A stretch of DNA of 64,000 nucleotides, from positions 1-64,000 of the forward strand of contig CDMY01000462.1 of assembly GCA_001179505.1 (NCBI GenBank), written 5' to 3'. Below the pieces are notes generated by a model, which worked only from the letters and a program-made list of their open reading frames with translations, was not told where the DNA came from and did not search any database. The stretch comes from Vitrella brassicaformis. Lineage: Eukaryota > Sar > Vitrellaceae. Shown piece after piece: positions 32,315-44,456 of the stretch. A program made the translations under genes and the position numbers. Every line of letters begins with the position of its first letter. Position 1 is the first letter of the stretch.

Positions 32315-34701
32315 TCACTGTCCCCTCCCGAACGCTCTGTGGAAGGCCTCGACAATGTTGGTTGGGTGGGTGGGCGGCACCACCTCTGTGTCGGGCTCAA
32401 GCTCCAGCACCAGCTCGTTCCTGACCGCCGAACATCCATCCAGCCATCCATCCATCCATCAGAGAGTGGGCGCGTTGCCACCTTTGTGTGTGTGGATGCG
32501 CACCTTCTGAAAGGTGCGAGCCATGCGTCGTTTGGGTACCAGGCCCTGCTGCACTTGCCCTCCAGATTGAAGCCCACCTTGACGTCCCACATCCGCAGCC
32601 AAAACCTACCCATCACACACACACACATTTGTATGAATGCATGTGTGCAGTGCATGTGTGTCTGGTTGGTTGGTTGCCTACAAGGGTTTTCCCTCTCGGT
32701 TGCGCTTCACTTTGAGCCCCCTCTTCTGCACCGCATAGAACAGGCCCCTCTTGATGGAATCCAGCGACCGGCTCTGACCACACACACACACACACACACA
32801 CACATGCACAGATATACACGGGCACTGGTGTGTCGCCCATCCACGAGTCCCTCTCACTTGTGGGTCAGAGATGCCGAATGCCGCCGTGACTGCGAGTCTC
32901 CTCCTCGGCTGGATGGAATAACGCACCTTCTCGTCACGCAGGTAACGGCGCAAAGGCCGCACATTGACGTCTGAACACAACACGTACACACGGAGAGGAT
33001 AACGGACGCAGGAGAGGCGTGTGTCGTGTCGGGTGGGTGTGATGCATGGCTACTTGCCTGGCGATGGCATTTGGTCGATGTCGGTGCCGAATGCCGATGG
33101 CAGGGGGACCACCCAGGTGACGCGCCTGGCGTCCTGCTGCAGGGGGGTCGACAGAGAGATGTTGGCCACGATCTCGGGCTCATCCTGCACCCATCACCCA
33201 CCCACCCACACACACACGGGCATTGCATCGATCCATGTGCGTCAACAGGTGGATGGATGGTTCTCACCACGTTGTACTGGTACTCCTGGTCCTTCTTGAT
33301 CTCGGTGATATACGACCTCCCCGGTGTCATAACCACACGCCACGGCCTGCACACACACACACACACACCAGACAGACAGAAAGCATCTCTCCCTCCCTCC
33401 CTCTCTCTCTGTGTACCCCACCTCTCCACTGTATAAGGCTCCAGCAGCACCTCTGCAGGCGCCACATTGACGAACGGCTCAGCGCGCAACCCTCGCTCCC
33501 ACAACACATGGGTGAAGAAGGCCCGAGGCAGCGAATCGCACTGCCCCCCCTCCCGCCCCAGTGTCGGGTCAAGAAACTGCCCCTCCAGCACTGCCCGCGG
33601 CGGCACGTCGACGACGTCAAACACAAACCGCCTGTGGTGCACTCGGTGCGGCGGCATCTCTGATCTGGGGCCGCCTTTGGCGAGGGGGATGTGCCATGCC
33701 TCGAAGATGCGCGGCCAAATCTGCTCGTAGAAGGTGCGGAGGGGGGTGTAGGGCGAGGTGTCTTCGACACGAACGATGCGGCCGGTGTTTTTGTTGACGG
33801 TGACGTTGGATGAGACGTCGATGGCCACACGGGGGTTGGAGAGATACTGGCCCAGAAAGAATAGAGGCGACGTGCCGGAAAAGAGGTAGCTCAGCTGGAT
33901 TGCCTGCTCGTCGCTGGCTGTGGTGGTCTCTGGCTCGAGTGTCTTGACCTCCAGGAGGGCCACGCGCGCGTCGCCCCAGTAGCTGCCGAGTTCCTTGAGC
34001 TTGCTGAACACGGCTGCGCGTGACGAGAGGGGGGATGGCAGGAACTGTGGGAAGGTCCATGACGCCGACTCGTCGAAGAGGTCATCGACGTATTGCGGCT
34101 CCCCGATCAGACCGAAGTTGACTGCATTCTCAAACTCCTTGGCCACACGCCATCCTGACACAAGAAAAGATGTGTGCAAGATGTGTGTGTGCCCGTCCCT
34201 CCATCCATCTCTCCAGCTGTCTGTCTGTCTGTCTGCCTGTCTTTTCCTACCTGTGCACTGCGTGTTGCGGTTGAGTGTGGGGTCTTCTCTGTGGTCATAC
34301 CGCCAAGCCACCGGCGGCAGAGGGATCCGTATCAGCTTGTCGTTGAGCGGCAGGCCCTCGTTGGGGTCGCCCGATGGCGTCGTGACGAAGGGCACCTCGT
34401 CAGGGTCATAGTCCACCACCTCCGGCTCCGGCAGCTTCTCCTTCAGGATGTCCTCGAGCGACACCACCGTCCCGTTGATGTCAGGCAGGGTCACCAGCGA
34501 CTTGGGCAGCTTGGCGCGGCTGATGGCCTGCTGCTGCTCGGTGGCCGGGCTCCCCATCTGCAGGCCAGTCCGCCGCCTCAGTGGCAGCCTGTGGGCCGCC
34601 CTGACCGGGTGAAAACCGACTCTCTGCTCCAGCAGCCGAAGGGCCGAGATGGCGAGAGGCCAGCAGGAGAGGACGAAGCAGATGAGAGATGTGTGGGTCA
34701 T
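32315..34701 (-). CDS. Presequence-bearing unknown protein, 600 aa
   Basis: Eight exons join in phase: 34251-34701, 33422-34154, 33268-33346, 33058-33184, 32858-32970, 32682-32773, 32504-32605 and 32315-32420. The chosen start gives a hydrophobic leader (TSLICFVLSCWPLAISALRL) followed by an Arg-rich, acid-poor stretch, as in two-part plastid presequences; an upstream in-frame ATG lies at 35013. The mature part is soluble and unrecognised: EFENAVNFGLIGEPQYVDDL, FPQFLPSPLSSRAAVF, VAIDVSSNVTVNKNTGRIV, LRTFYEQIWPRIFEAWHIP and a C-terminal RMWDVKVGFNLEGKC. The pattern of strands around the VSSNVTVNKNTGRI loop suggests an NTF2- or lipocalin-like fold, but this is guesswork. The fourth intron begins GCAAGT instead of GT. 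It forms a divergent pair with the cyclin gene. Confidence 0.75.
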
Positions 34702-35201
34702 TGGCGTTGCAGCTGGCCTCCTCCCCCTTGCAGAGCATCCTGGAGCGCTCGCAGCGTCGGGAGCAGCATGAGCATCACCATGAGATGGAGATCTCGCCTC
34801 AGCGCTTCGACGCCTACACACAGCGGAGCCTCCCTCGTCGTGCTCCATCCTCAGATCCTCGCGGAAAGGAGGGCGCACGTGCGAGCTCAAAAAAGTAGAT
34901 TGCCGAAAGGAGGAAAAGTGGCCTGGCGATTTGGCGAGAAGGGTGACGAGGAAGGACCACCACGGAGAGGCCGCACGGCCACAGCGTCGTTCCCTGTCGG
35001 CTGCTCGTGACACAAAGCCACTTCCTTCGGCTCAGGCGCGCCATCGTCGTTCTTCGCCTGCGATAGTGACTGTCTGTCGCTATCGGTGTGTGAGTGAGTC
35101 GAGTCGCTGACTTTATCCGCTTCCTCCCTCCCGTGTGGCTAGGGGAGGGGAGAGAGGCTCAGCACACCCGCACCAGCCATCCCATTATCATCATCGCTAC
35201 T
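34702..35201. promoter_or_regulatory. Divergent promoter region, up to 500 bp
   Basis: Lies between the presequence-bearing gene (minus) and the cyclin gene (plus). Part of it (to 35013) is open on the minus strand in frame with the downstream gene and might be coding if the upstream ATG is used. No core promoter element is recognised. Confidence 0.35.
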
Positions 35202-37038
35202 ATGTCGACGTCCGGCGAGGGCGCCGTGTCGATGAACGAGTCGTCGAGCTCGTCGTCGTCGCAGCACGTGAGTGACGGGTTTGACGTGGAGGCGCAGGAG
35301 ACCGACCCGTCGTTTGTGCCGTCGCTGGCCAAGGTGCTCACGCACCTGATATCGATGAGCCAGCCAAACACCGGACAGGTGAGATAGATGGGACCAATGG
35401 ACGGGGGAGGGAGGGAGGGAGAGGTCGTCGGTAGGTGGCCACTTGATTGTCCTGTGTCTGTGCGTCTGGTGCCTGTGTGTGTGTAGGTCACTCGTTTTCA
35501 CGCCATCAAGGCCCCTTCGATCAGCATACACGAGTACCTTACCAGGTGACTAATCCAGCCATACATCCTGCCAGGACACACAAGGCAGGGGCGATGGGTG
35601 GATGGGCTTCTTTCTTTGCTGTGTGTGTGCACAGGATCGCCAAGTACTTCGGTTGCAGTTGTGAGTGTTTCGTCTTGTCTCTGGTGTACATTGACCGGAT
35701 CGTCAAGCTGCACCAGGACTTCTGCGTCAATGCCCTCAACATACACAGGTAGCCAGTCAGGACAACACACACACCACACACATCACATACACGATCCTTG
35801 CCCATCGCTCGTGTGTGTGTGTGAGTCAGGTTGTTGGTGACGAGCATCACCTTGGCAGTGAAGTTCTTCGATGATCAGTTCTACAGCAATGCCTACTATG
35901 CCAAAGTCGGCGGCGTCAAGACCAGGTGACACAGGCGATGGATGGATGGATGCACGAACCAATGGCCAGCTGAGCAGACAGACAGAGGGACATGAGTGTG
36001 TGTGGTGTGTGTGTCGTGTGTGTGGTCACAGGGAGATCAACGTGTTGGAGGCGCATTTTCTGGCGCTGATCAACTACCACCTGTTCGTCACGCCTCAGGA
36101 GTACGACCAGTATAGGAACAACGTGCTCATGGCGGTCAACGCAACGGTCCGCAACCACACACACACACACACTGTGCCTGGATACACTCTCATTCTCCGC
36201 CCATCTGTTCTCTCTCCCCGGCAGTCGGTGCCGCGTGCGATTTCCGACAGCGCAACGGCCGAGGGTGCTGAGGGTGAGGGCGATGCCGAGTCCATCCGTG
36301 GAGACGACGCATCACACGACCGCCATGAGCATGACCATGAGGAAGCGCATGAGAAGGATATTGCGGACCAAGATGGAGGGGAGGGAGAGGGGGAGGGGCA
36401 GGGTGAGGGGCAGGCCGTGGCCCCTAGCGCACATCCCCACCCACACACACAGCCATCGCACAGCAGCAGCGGCGGTGACAACAACACATACTACAACTCG
36501 GCAGAGGCGGCCGTTGCCATGGACACAGACATTCCCCACCACCCCAGCCACAGCCACAGCCACGCCCCCCCCCACCACCACGTTCCAGCCAGCCGCTCCC
36601 AGGTGCCCAACTACCCCTCCCACGCCCATCAGAACGGCACGAGCTACCCCAGCCACCCCTCGTCCGTCGAGACCAGTGCGAGCAGCGTCTACGGCCAGCA
36701 GGGCAGCTGCCAGGGGCCGCGGGCAGCCATGTCAGTGTCGGCCTGCGAGGCGTCGTGCAGGCCACAGGTGGGTGGGTCGGTGGGTGGGCAAAGGGAAATC
36801 CGACACGCGGCCGGCACACAGCGGAGAATGCATGTGACCATTCTCCGTTTTGCGTGTGTGTGTGTGTGTGTGTGTCCTACAGGTGGCACCATCTGACCCT
36901 CTCTGTCGCCGGAGGAGCGTGCCCCACGGCCATAGCGCCCCCGCAGCCCAGGAGCCCTCATCCCACATGAGTATGAACGGCCCCATGCCCGCCGCCGGCC
37001 AGACGCAGGCGGCCGTCGTCCAGATGCATGTCTGCTAG
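35202..37038 (+). CDS. Pho80/PCL-type (P/U-type) cyclin with His- and Gly/Glu-rich tail
   Basis: Seven exons join in phase (419 aa): 35202-35378, 35487-35545, 35635-35748, 35830-35925, 36032-36146, 36225-36767 and 36883-37038. Residues ~35-190 form a P/U-type cyclin fold: [85 protein letters not shown] and [19 protein letters not shown]. The YxRI-like YIDRI, KFFDD and YYAKVGGV motifs are typical of Pho80-like cyclins, which bind CDK5/Pho85-class kinases in nutrient or cell-cycle control. The last ~230 residues are low complexity: acidic ([12 protein letters not shown]), then His-rich ([14 protein letters not shown]). The start ATG follows a TATC-rich leader and is the first in frame. Confidence 0.9.
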
Positions 37039-37460
37039 ACAGACAGACGGGCCGATGGGTGGAATGGGGGGAGGGAGAGGGGGGAGGGTCGGTGAGGTAT
37101 GGCTGCGTGCATCAGCCCGGCCAGCCAGCCGTCCACGGTATCCTCTGATCGTATTGGGTTCGATTTCTGTTCTCTCATCGCTCGTTCGTTCATCCATGTG
37201 TGTGAGTGCTGTGTGGTGTACTGGGTGGCGTGGCGGCGTGAGGCAACCGATCAGACTTGCCTCGTGTTTTTCGTGGGCGGCCGGACGGAGGGACGGAGGC
37301 GATGGATGGATGTCTTGCGTGCATACGTTCGTTCATTCTCTGTCTCTGTCTGCCGCCCGGATGCCCCGCTCCAGCCAGCTTTGCTTGCTGCTGAGGGATC
37401 TCTCTGTCTCTCGGGTCAAGTGATGTCATGTGATGATGTCATGGATGGATGGATGCATCC

Positions 37461-37495
<35 letters not shown>

Positions 37496-40400
37496 GATGG
37501 CACGGTGACGTTTTGGAGGCCATGATGAGTACTCGAGAGTGCAGTCACCGACTGACCCGGAGGGAGGGAACGAGGGAGGGAACGAGGGGAGGGACCTCAC
37601 CCGTCGCTTTGTGCTGTGTGTCCGTGCGTGTGTCTCTGCGTCTGCATGAGTGTCTGTCTGGTGGTGGTGGTGGTTTGGATGGATGGATGGATGGACCTGC
37701 CTGCCTGCCTGCCTGTGAGTCTGTCCGCCGGTTGGCTGCTCAGAAAACAAGAGGGAGGGCAGGGCAGCGGAGGGGAGGAGGGGGACGACACACGGATTCT
37801 GTCCGTCGTGTTGGTCGTGTATAGCCTCTAGGCTAGTTGTTACACACACACACACACACACACATGTTTTGCACATCCATCCATCCACCCACTGGTCGAG
37901 GTCTTTGCCTTTTTTCGTTTGCAAGCCGCCACCCACCGACCCACCGAGCTCTCCACTCTATGTGTGTGTCTGCGCAGTGAGCCGCCAGTGTGCGTGAATG
38001 AGTGTGAGAGTGAGAGGAGTGTGTGTGCACCTTTTCCTCTCCTGGCTTCGTTGCCTGCCTGCCTGCCTGCCGGGGTGATGGGAGTCTTCGTATTGACTAG
38101 TCGCCAAAAGGAGAGGATGGATGTCTGCGTGTGTCTTGTGCCTTTTGTCTGTGTGTGTGTCTGTCTTGACGCCTGTTTGCCTGCCCGTTGGTCGTCCGTC
38201 TCTATAGAATGGATCTGTATCTCTGTGTGTGTGTGTGTGTGTCAGTCACGTCAACCTCACTTGTATATTATGCTACCACGGTCGGCTTCCGTCCACTCTC
38301 TCTCCTTGCCTCTGGGGCGGCTGTGGCTGTGGTGGTGGTTGTGGTTGGAGTGGGTCAGGGGGGCGGCACACAGTGCTTGCGTGTTTGCCATGCAGGGGGG
38401 GATGGGAAACCCACCCCCTTGTCGCTGCGTGGAGACACTCACATGGACAGAGGGGAGACAGACAGACAGACAGACAGCAGTGAGTGCCGGTGCCTCTTTC
38501 TCCCCACACAAAGGAGGCCCACTACTTACCCACCCACAGCCCACACCCACTCGTAGAAGGAGAGATGGATGGATGGATGGATGGGTGGGTGGATGGACTT
38601 CTCTTGCTGCGGTTTAAAGGACGGTCGATATTCGTCTCGTATCGCCTCGTGTTGGTTGGTTGGTTGGCTGTGGTTTTACGTACCCTTGGATGACATGAGT
38701 CCACACATACATACCTGCACACACACACATACTTGTGCACGAGATCGATGGATGGGTGGGAAGATGATATTTGTGGAGGAAGGACCGACCGATGGATGCC
38801 TGGCATGGCATGGCATGGATATGTGTAAGCGGGTGGCGCACTCGTCTGCGTGCAGACCATGCAGACGAGCGCGTGTCGGTGGATGGATCGATGGATCGAT
38901 CGTATGTTTCAATCAACCCATGGCCATGATCAATGTCAATCAGTGTGAGAGGGTGCGACTGAGAGAGAGAGAGAGAGAGATGTCCAAGAGAGCCTTTCAA
39001 CTAACCTGAGCAGACAAGTCAGAGAGAGAGAGAGAGACCCACACTGACTGGCAGGGCAGGGAATCGAGAGACGACAGAGAGAACCCCCGCCCCGGCCCAC
39101 CCCACACATAAGACACATATGTCTTCGTTCCCTTTTTGTGTACTCCTTACTGGTGGTGGTGGTGGTGCGTCCAGGCAGCCTGAGGCACCTGACTTGACAG
39201 ACAGACAGTCAGACAGACAGATGTGCATCATTTTTTCGGACACTCGAATGTCCTTTTGTGCCTTCCCACGTCTGCCTGCCTAACTGCCTGACTGCCTGAC
39301 GGCCTGCAGCCGGCCTGGTGAATGCCCGCAGACACAGACAGAGAGAAAGAGGAGAGAGAGAGAGCAAGGCAGTTTTGCTGGCTGCTGTGTTGTGTGTTTG
39401 TGTGTTGTGTCCTCTATGTAATGTCTATCATGTGTAGTGGTATACGGGCCGTCCATTCGTTCGTTCGTTCCTTCGTTCGTGGTGTGATGTGACGTGGTGT
39501 GATGTGATGCGGTGTGATGTGCATGGGGATTTTCCTGCCTCCTCCTTCTTCTGCTGCTGACTGCGTATCACTCACTCACTCACACACCCACTCAGTCACT
39601 CGCTCACCGTCTGTCTCTGTATCTGACAGACTGACTTGCCCACTACACTCTCGTGGATCTTCCCTATCCTTGTTTTGCCCTCATTGCCGGTGGTCTCCCT
39701 GCCTCCCTCTCTGCATCAGTGAGGCCGTCAGTTGCTGCCCATCCGCTCAGCCGTCCGTCCGTCCATCTCTCTCTTCATTGCCTTCTATTCTGCCCAGCCG
39801 CCCTGTGCCTCTCTGAGTGTGTTGTGGTTTCTCGGGGTGCAGCGTGGTGGGTCGTGTGTGTGTCGCCTCTCACCCAGATGTGACACTTACATCGTCCAGG
39901 GCGAAGTGACCGTAGGGATCTCAGCACTAACTGGTCAGCAGTCAGGTGTGACGAACAGCCGACTTGCCAAGTGAGACCAGGCAGGATTAGACAGACAGAA
40001 ACAAAGCCCTTGAATGAATGGATGACTGATTGGGTCATGTGTCGGTGCTTCCTTACGCAACACACCATGGATGCTCTGCAATGAGCATGTGACGCTGCTC
40101 ACTCTGCAGGGCGTCTGTGAGGGGTGGCGGAAGGAGGCACCGATCGACCCACTGACCGACGAACTGACAGACGAACTGAACAGACAGACAAACAGACAAG
40201 AAAGGGCACGAGTATGGGAGCAGTGGTGGGCTACGATTTGCTGGCTTGACCTGAGTGAGACATGCGCCGTGGTGCCTCTTTTTCGGATGGCCGTTTTGCT
40301 TGCTTGGCTGCTCGTTCGTGCGTGTGCGCGAGAGTGTGGCTGCCCACGTCGTCAGGTCAGTGTGTCTGGCAATTTTCTCTGTATTATGTCTGGCTGAATG

Positions 40401-42030
40401 GCTGGCTGGCTGGTCGATGGATGATCGGATGGATGGATGGATGAATCGACGTCGACGAACAGTTTTCACCGTTTTGCTCGCAATGGAATGGGATGCACGC
40501 ACTGCCTCATGCCAGTGCCCCTGCGATCGACTGACTGACCGGATGTGCACACACACACAGACGCATTTATGTACCTGCCGTACGACCGTCTGTCTGTCCT
40601 CTCGCCGTCCACATCCACACGCCCACCGCCCTCCCCGCATCCACATACACCACACCACACCTGACCAGAGGGGCGTCACATCGTCGTCTTTTTTTTCTTT
40701 GCTGTGGCTTGATCTTTAGCCTTGACGCGAGAGAGAGGGGGAACGAGGGAGAGAGGTGCCACCATGTTGTGGGGTGTGGCCTCGGAGGTAGTGACGCATG
40801 GGACAAACCTGGCCAGAGGCAGGTAGTCTCTTGCGTAGCTACTTCCGGGCTCACACACTCACTCTCTCGTTGGCACACACATCACATCCAGCGATATCGT
40901 GGCGACACACGACAGAGGAGAGGGGAGGGAGGGGGGGCCATCTGCTCTTCCATCCATCCATCCATCCATCTGGCGCTGATGCACTCTCTCTCTCTCTCTG
41001 TTGGATGCCTTTCATACGTCAAGTGTAATGCTCTTCTCGGCTTGTGCTGGTGGTGGTGGTGCCTTCCCCCACCCCACGTCGATCGCACTGTGTCTACTGT
41101 GTCTGTCTCTGCCTATCCCCTTGCTGACCTGCTTTCTCTCTGCCTCTGCTGCTTGCCGTTCTTCGGCTGCAAACCAAATCGGTCGACATCGCTCCATCTC
41201 TCTGTTGATGGGGTCTGCCTGCCGGTTTGCGGCCAGTGGAGTGCACGAGAATTGGAGAGAGTTTGAGAGAGAACAGAGGGAGGGACGTATGTGTGTGTGT
41301 GGATGGATGTGTTGGCTGACCAGTGGGGTGAAATCTGTGTATCGCTGTCTGCGGATGGACCTGGTGCGTTGACTCGTTCCTGCGTTGTGTCGTCAGTGAA
41401 TGGATTGTGTGTGTGTGTCCTTCCCGCGTCGCACTCAGCTGCGCACCACACACGTGGAAGAATTGCATTCGCACACACGCAGCATTGTCATGTCTACCAC
41501 TCACCACACCCACAGCCGTGGCCGTTCCACGCCAGCCATTCTATGCAGCCAAACGACCTGTTCTACCTCACCTGTACGACAAAAACCTGTTGGTTGTCTC
41601 ATCTATCTACCATGCAGCCCAACATGGTGGCCACAACCACACCCCACACACCATCACCACACAGCCAACCAGCCCGCTTAGAGTTTGTCTCGTCTCTCTC
41701 CGTCTAAGCGCAGCGCAGCACACCCGTGCAGTCAATCTGAGCATGGGTGTCACAAATACGGCCGCATCGCGTCCCTCTGCTGTCTGCCGCCGTGCCACTA
41801 ACTAATTATGTGATCCGTCCGACCTGACAGCACCCTCACGGACCTGACTAAACCCTCATCTCGTCGACACGACTAGACAGAGTGCGATAGACAGACAGAC
41901 AGACAGACACACAGACCGAAAGGACCCTGGAGAACCTTCCTAAATGCACTCGCACCCTCTGTCTCATGTCACACAACAAAATAATGTGTGAATAGATACT
42001 TCGGCCGGTGCTGAGACCCGACAAATCGAA
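37039..42030. other. 5-kb gene-poor, low-complexity spacer
   Basis: I find no exon chain on either strand. The DNA is dense in GATG, TG, TC, GA and CTGC repeats (for example 37440-37495, 37671-37715, 38560-38595, 38960-38980, 40425-40442, 40955-40970). A 12-of-13-pair hairpin sits at 38837-38873. Short open frames follow the repeats and lack codon or motif coherence. It lies between the converging cyclin and protease-like genes, so untranslated 3' ends or a long noncoding RNA could be here. Confidence 0.55.
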
Positions 42031-44456
42031 TCAGCCCTCCGGCTGCGCGCGAATGCTTTCAGCAGTGTCTGAAAGAATGAAAGAAGGGAGAGGTGGGCAC
42101 ACAAGGGAAGGGATACGTTGGTGACTGAATGAATGGCCTGCCTGCACCGTAGCGTGTGCACCTTTGTTCGCCTTGAGAGACGCCAAGGCATAGTCAGTGG
42201 CCATGTCGTTCAAGGCCGTCTCGTTGCGACCCAGCAGCTCGAACACAGTAGGAATCAGATACCGATGACGATCGACCTGCAGATCAGATGTATGTATACT
42301 CAGTGCTGATCAGCGGCTGCCTGCCCCACGGTGGTTGTGTACCCAGTCTCTTCCGGCAGGGATGTTGACACGATCGGGGCTGACGCACAGATACATCAGG
42401 TCATGCAGCACTTGCTGCAGTGCACACACACAACAACCAAAACAGGGAGGGGGACACACACACACACACACAGAGGCTCGTTCGGTGGGCGGATCGGTGA
42501 ATGGTTGTTCTGGTCGGGCTCACAGACGTACAAAGAGGACAGGCTTGGGCATCTCGTCGATGTCCTCCTTCTTGATGTTTTCCATCCCAAATGCCACCGA
42601 CAGCACATCCCAGTGCTTCCGCAGCACCCCCTCTCCAAACACCTCTCGAAGCCGCTGAACCTGCGGCAGCACCTTTCTCTCGGGTCCGTCAAGGGCCGCC
42701 GTCTCGGTGTAGCTCACAGAGGCCAGGCCGGCCTTCATGAGGCCCTCTGAGAAACACAGCTCGGTCTCATCCTTGGACCAATCCTTCTCGAGACGAGGAA
42801 TATCGACCTGCATTGACAGGGAGGGGGTGTCTGTCTGTTGTCGTCTGTGGTCTGTCTTACGATTGTGGTGAATCCGTCCTTCTGGTTGTCGGCGTACACC
42901 TGGCCGAGCATGAGCAGCTTCCAGACGAACACAGACAGACACGTCGGCATCTTGGACGGTGAAAAAAGGGGGTTCTCATCATCATCATCGTCGTCTTCAT
43001 CTCCACCAACCAACCAAGAGAACGACCACACACCATGCATTCTCACAAAAGAGCGAACGGCTCGCGTCACGTGCAGTGCATCAATCATACCTTGGCCAGC
43101 AACAGCGCTCATGCCCAGCACCTTGCCCGTGTTGCGGTCGACGGTGGGGCCGCCAGACATGCCGAAAGGGATGTAGGCGTCGTGCGGCAGCATCACGCCA
43201 TTCTCGATGTGGCAAAGGGCACCTGATACATACACGTACGGGTGAGGGAAATTAAGTGGCATACCATTCCTAGACTGCCCCTCACCCTTGAGTGTGCCGC
43301 GAAGGGTAGCCGGCCCGTCGTAAGGGCTGTACGAGAGGCTGTCCTCGTTAGCTGGCAGCATGGAGCCTGTGTTGGCCAGGTAGCCCATCGCCACGATCTC
43401 GGTGCCCTCGATGGCCTCGTGTGAGGCGTCCCCCGCGACAAACGGCTCGGGGACAACGCCACCCAGCTTCTCACTCACATACTGCTTGTACGCCTGAAGT
43501 AAGATGATGGAAGGAGGAAAGAACTGCCTGCCTGCCTCATGTGTGGATCGTCGACTTACGTCGAGTGAGTATGGCTCTTGGAGTTTGATGAAGGCCACGT
43601 CCCACGTGGGGCACTTCATGACCACACGGCCCATTAGCTGCAGGGCACACACGCCCACCAAACCACAGCAAACCACATCAAACCACAGCATCAGTGGGGT
43701 GTGAGCGACGAGCTGTCATCCCTCTGCCCGTCCACATACTTACTGTGCTGTTGGTGACCGTCGACTGGAGTATCACATAATCTGTCATTCATGCACACAG
43801 CGCAGCCACGTACCTCATAGGTCTGATCCGCCGTTCTTTCTCCTCTCCCCCGTCTACCCTCCTGGCTGACCTGACCTGTATCAATGACTTTGTCGCTTCG
43901 CGTGACGAACAGCGGCTCATGAGGCCCGTCCAGCAAGAAGGTGGAGGCGAGAAGATGGGCTGCACACACACAAAGAGGGACAAGTGAAAGGACGCCACGC
44001 CACCCATCATCACTCCCCACCCACCAGATGTGTTCACTCACCTGCAGGGTCTCCGAGCAGCCCGGTCGGCGTCTCATATGGGTGTGCGGGAATCATCCGG
44101 AAGATGGACGCCTGCAGGGGCAGCGGCACGTCGTCCAGCCCCCTCGCGTACTTGCCCGTCAGCTCATCCACCATCGGCCCCGACCATTCCATGAATCTCA
44201 TTTCATTCAATGACGTCCACCCAGGGGCCGCACGCCGCCCCCCTGCCAGTGTGTGGTGTGTGGAAGCAGCAGGCTCCGCGACAGCAGGTGGGACGAAGGA
44301 CAGCGTGCGTCGCAGGCGATGAGTCGGGCGGTCGATTCCCGCCAGAGGTGAAGCGAGAGGCATCTTGAGGTGCCCATAAGGCTGCCAGGCTGAGGTAGGA
44401 CGGCACGAGAGGCTAGCGGTAGATGCGATGAGGAGAAATCCGACGAATGACGACAT
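42031..44456 (-). CDS. Trypsin-like (HtrA-type) protein lacking the catalytic His
   Basis: Eleven exons join in phase (529 aa): 44042-44456, 43876-43959, 43744-43781, 43560-43637, 43286-43493, 43047-43222, 42861-42950, 42532-42807, 42343-42414, 42162-42276 and 42031-42068. A signal-peptide-like start (VGFLLIASTASLSC) precedes a transit-like Pro/Arg-rich stretch. The protease-like domain shows FLLDG, WDVAFIKLQEP (Asp position), VMLPHDAYIPFGMSGGPTV (Ser ~298 in GMSGGP) and KVLGMSAVAG. Where HtrA-type proteases have NNHVV, the sequence reads RSDKVID, with Asp instead of His. The C-terminal ~200 residues are unrecognised (DETELCFSEGLMKAGLASVS, DVLSVAFGMENIKKEDIDEM, VFELLGRNETALNDMA) and may be a helical partner-binding region. 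A plastid or secretory location is inferred. It may be a pseudoprotease or use another His. Confidence 0.75.

Noticed and set aside
32854-35013. Single 719-residue minus-strand open frame
   Set aside because: It reads through introns with TG runs and good splice sites; removing them gives a consistent eight-exon protein, and the open stretches across introns are Thr/His/Cys-rich noise.
36235-36837. 200-residue plus-strand open frame rich in Thr, Arg and Pro
   Set aside because: Frame-shifted shadow of the cyclin tail exon.
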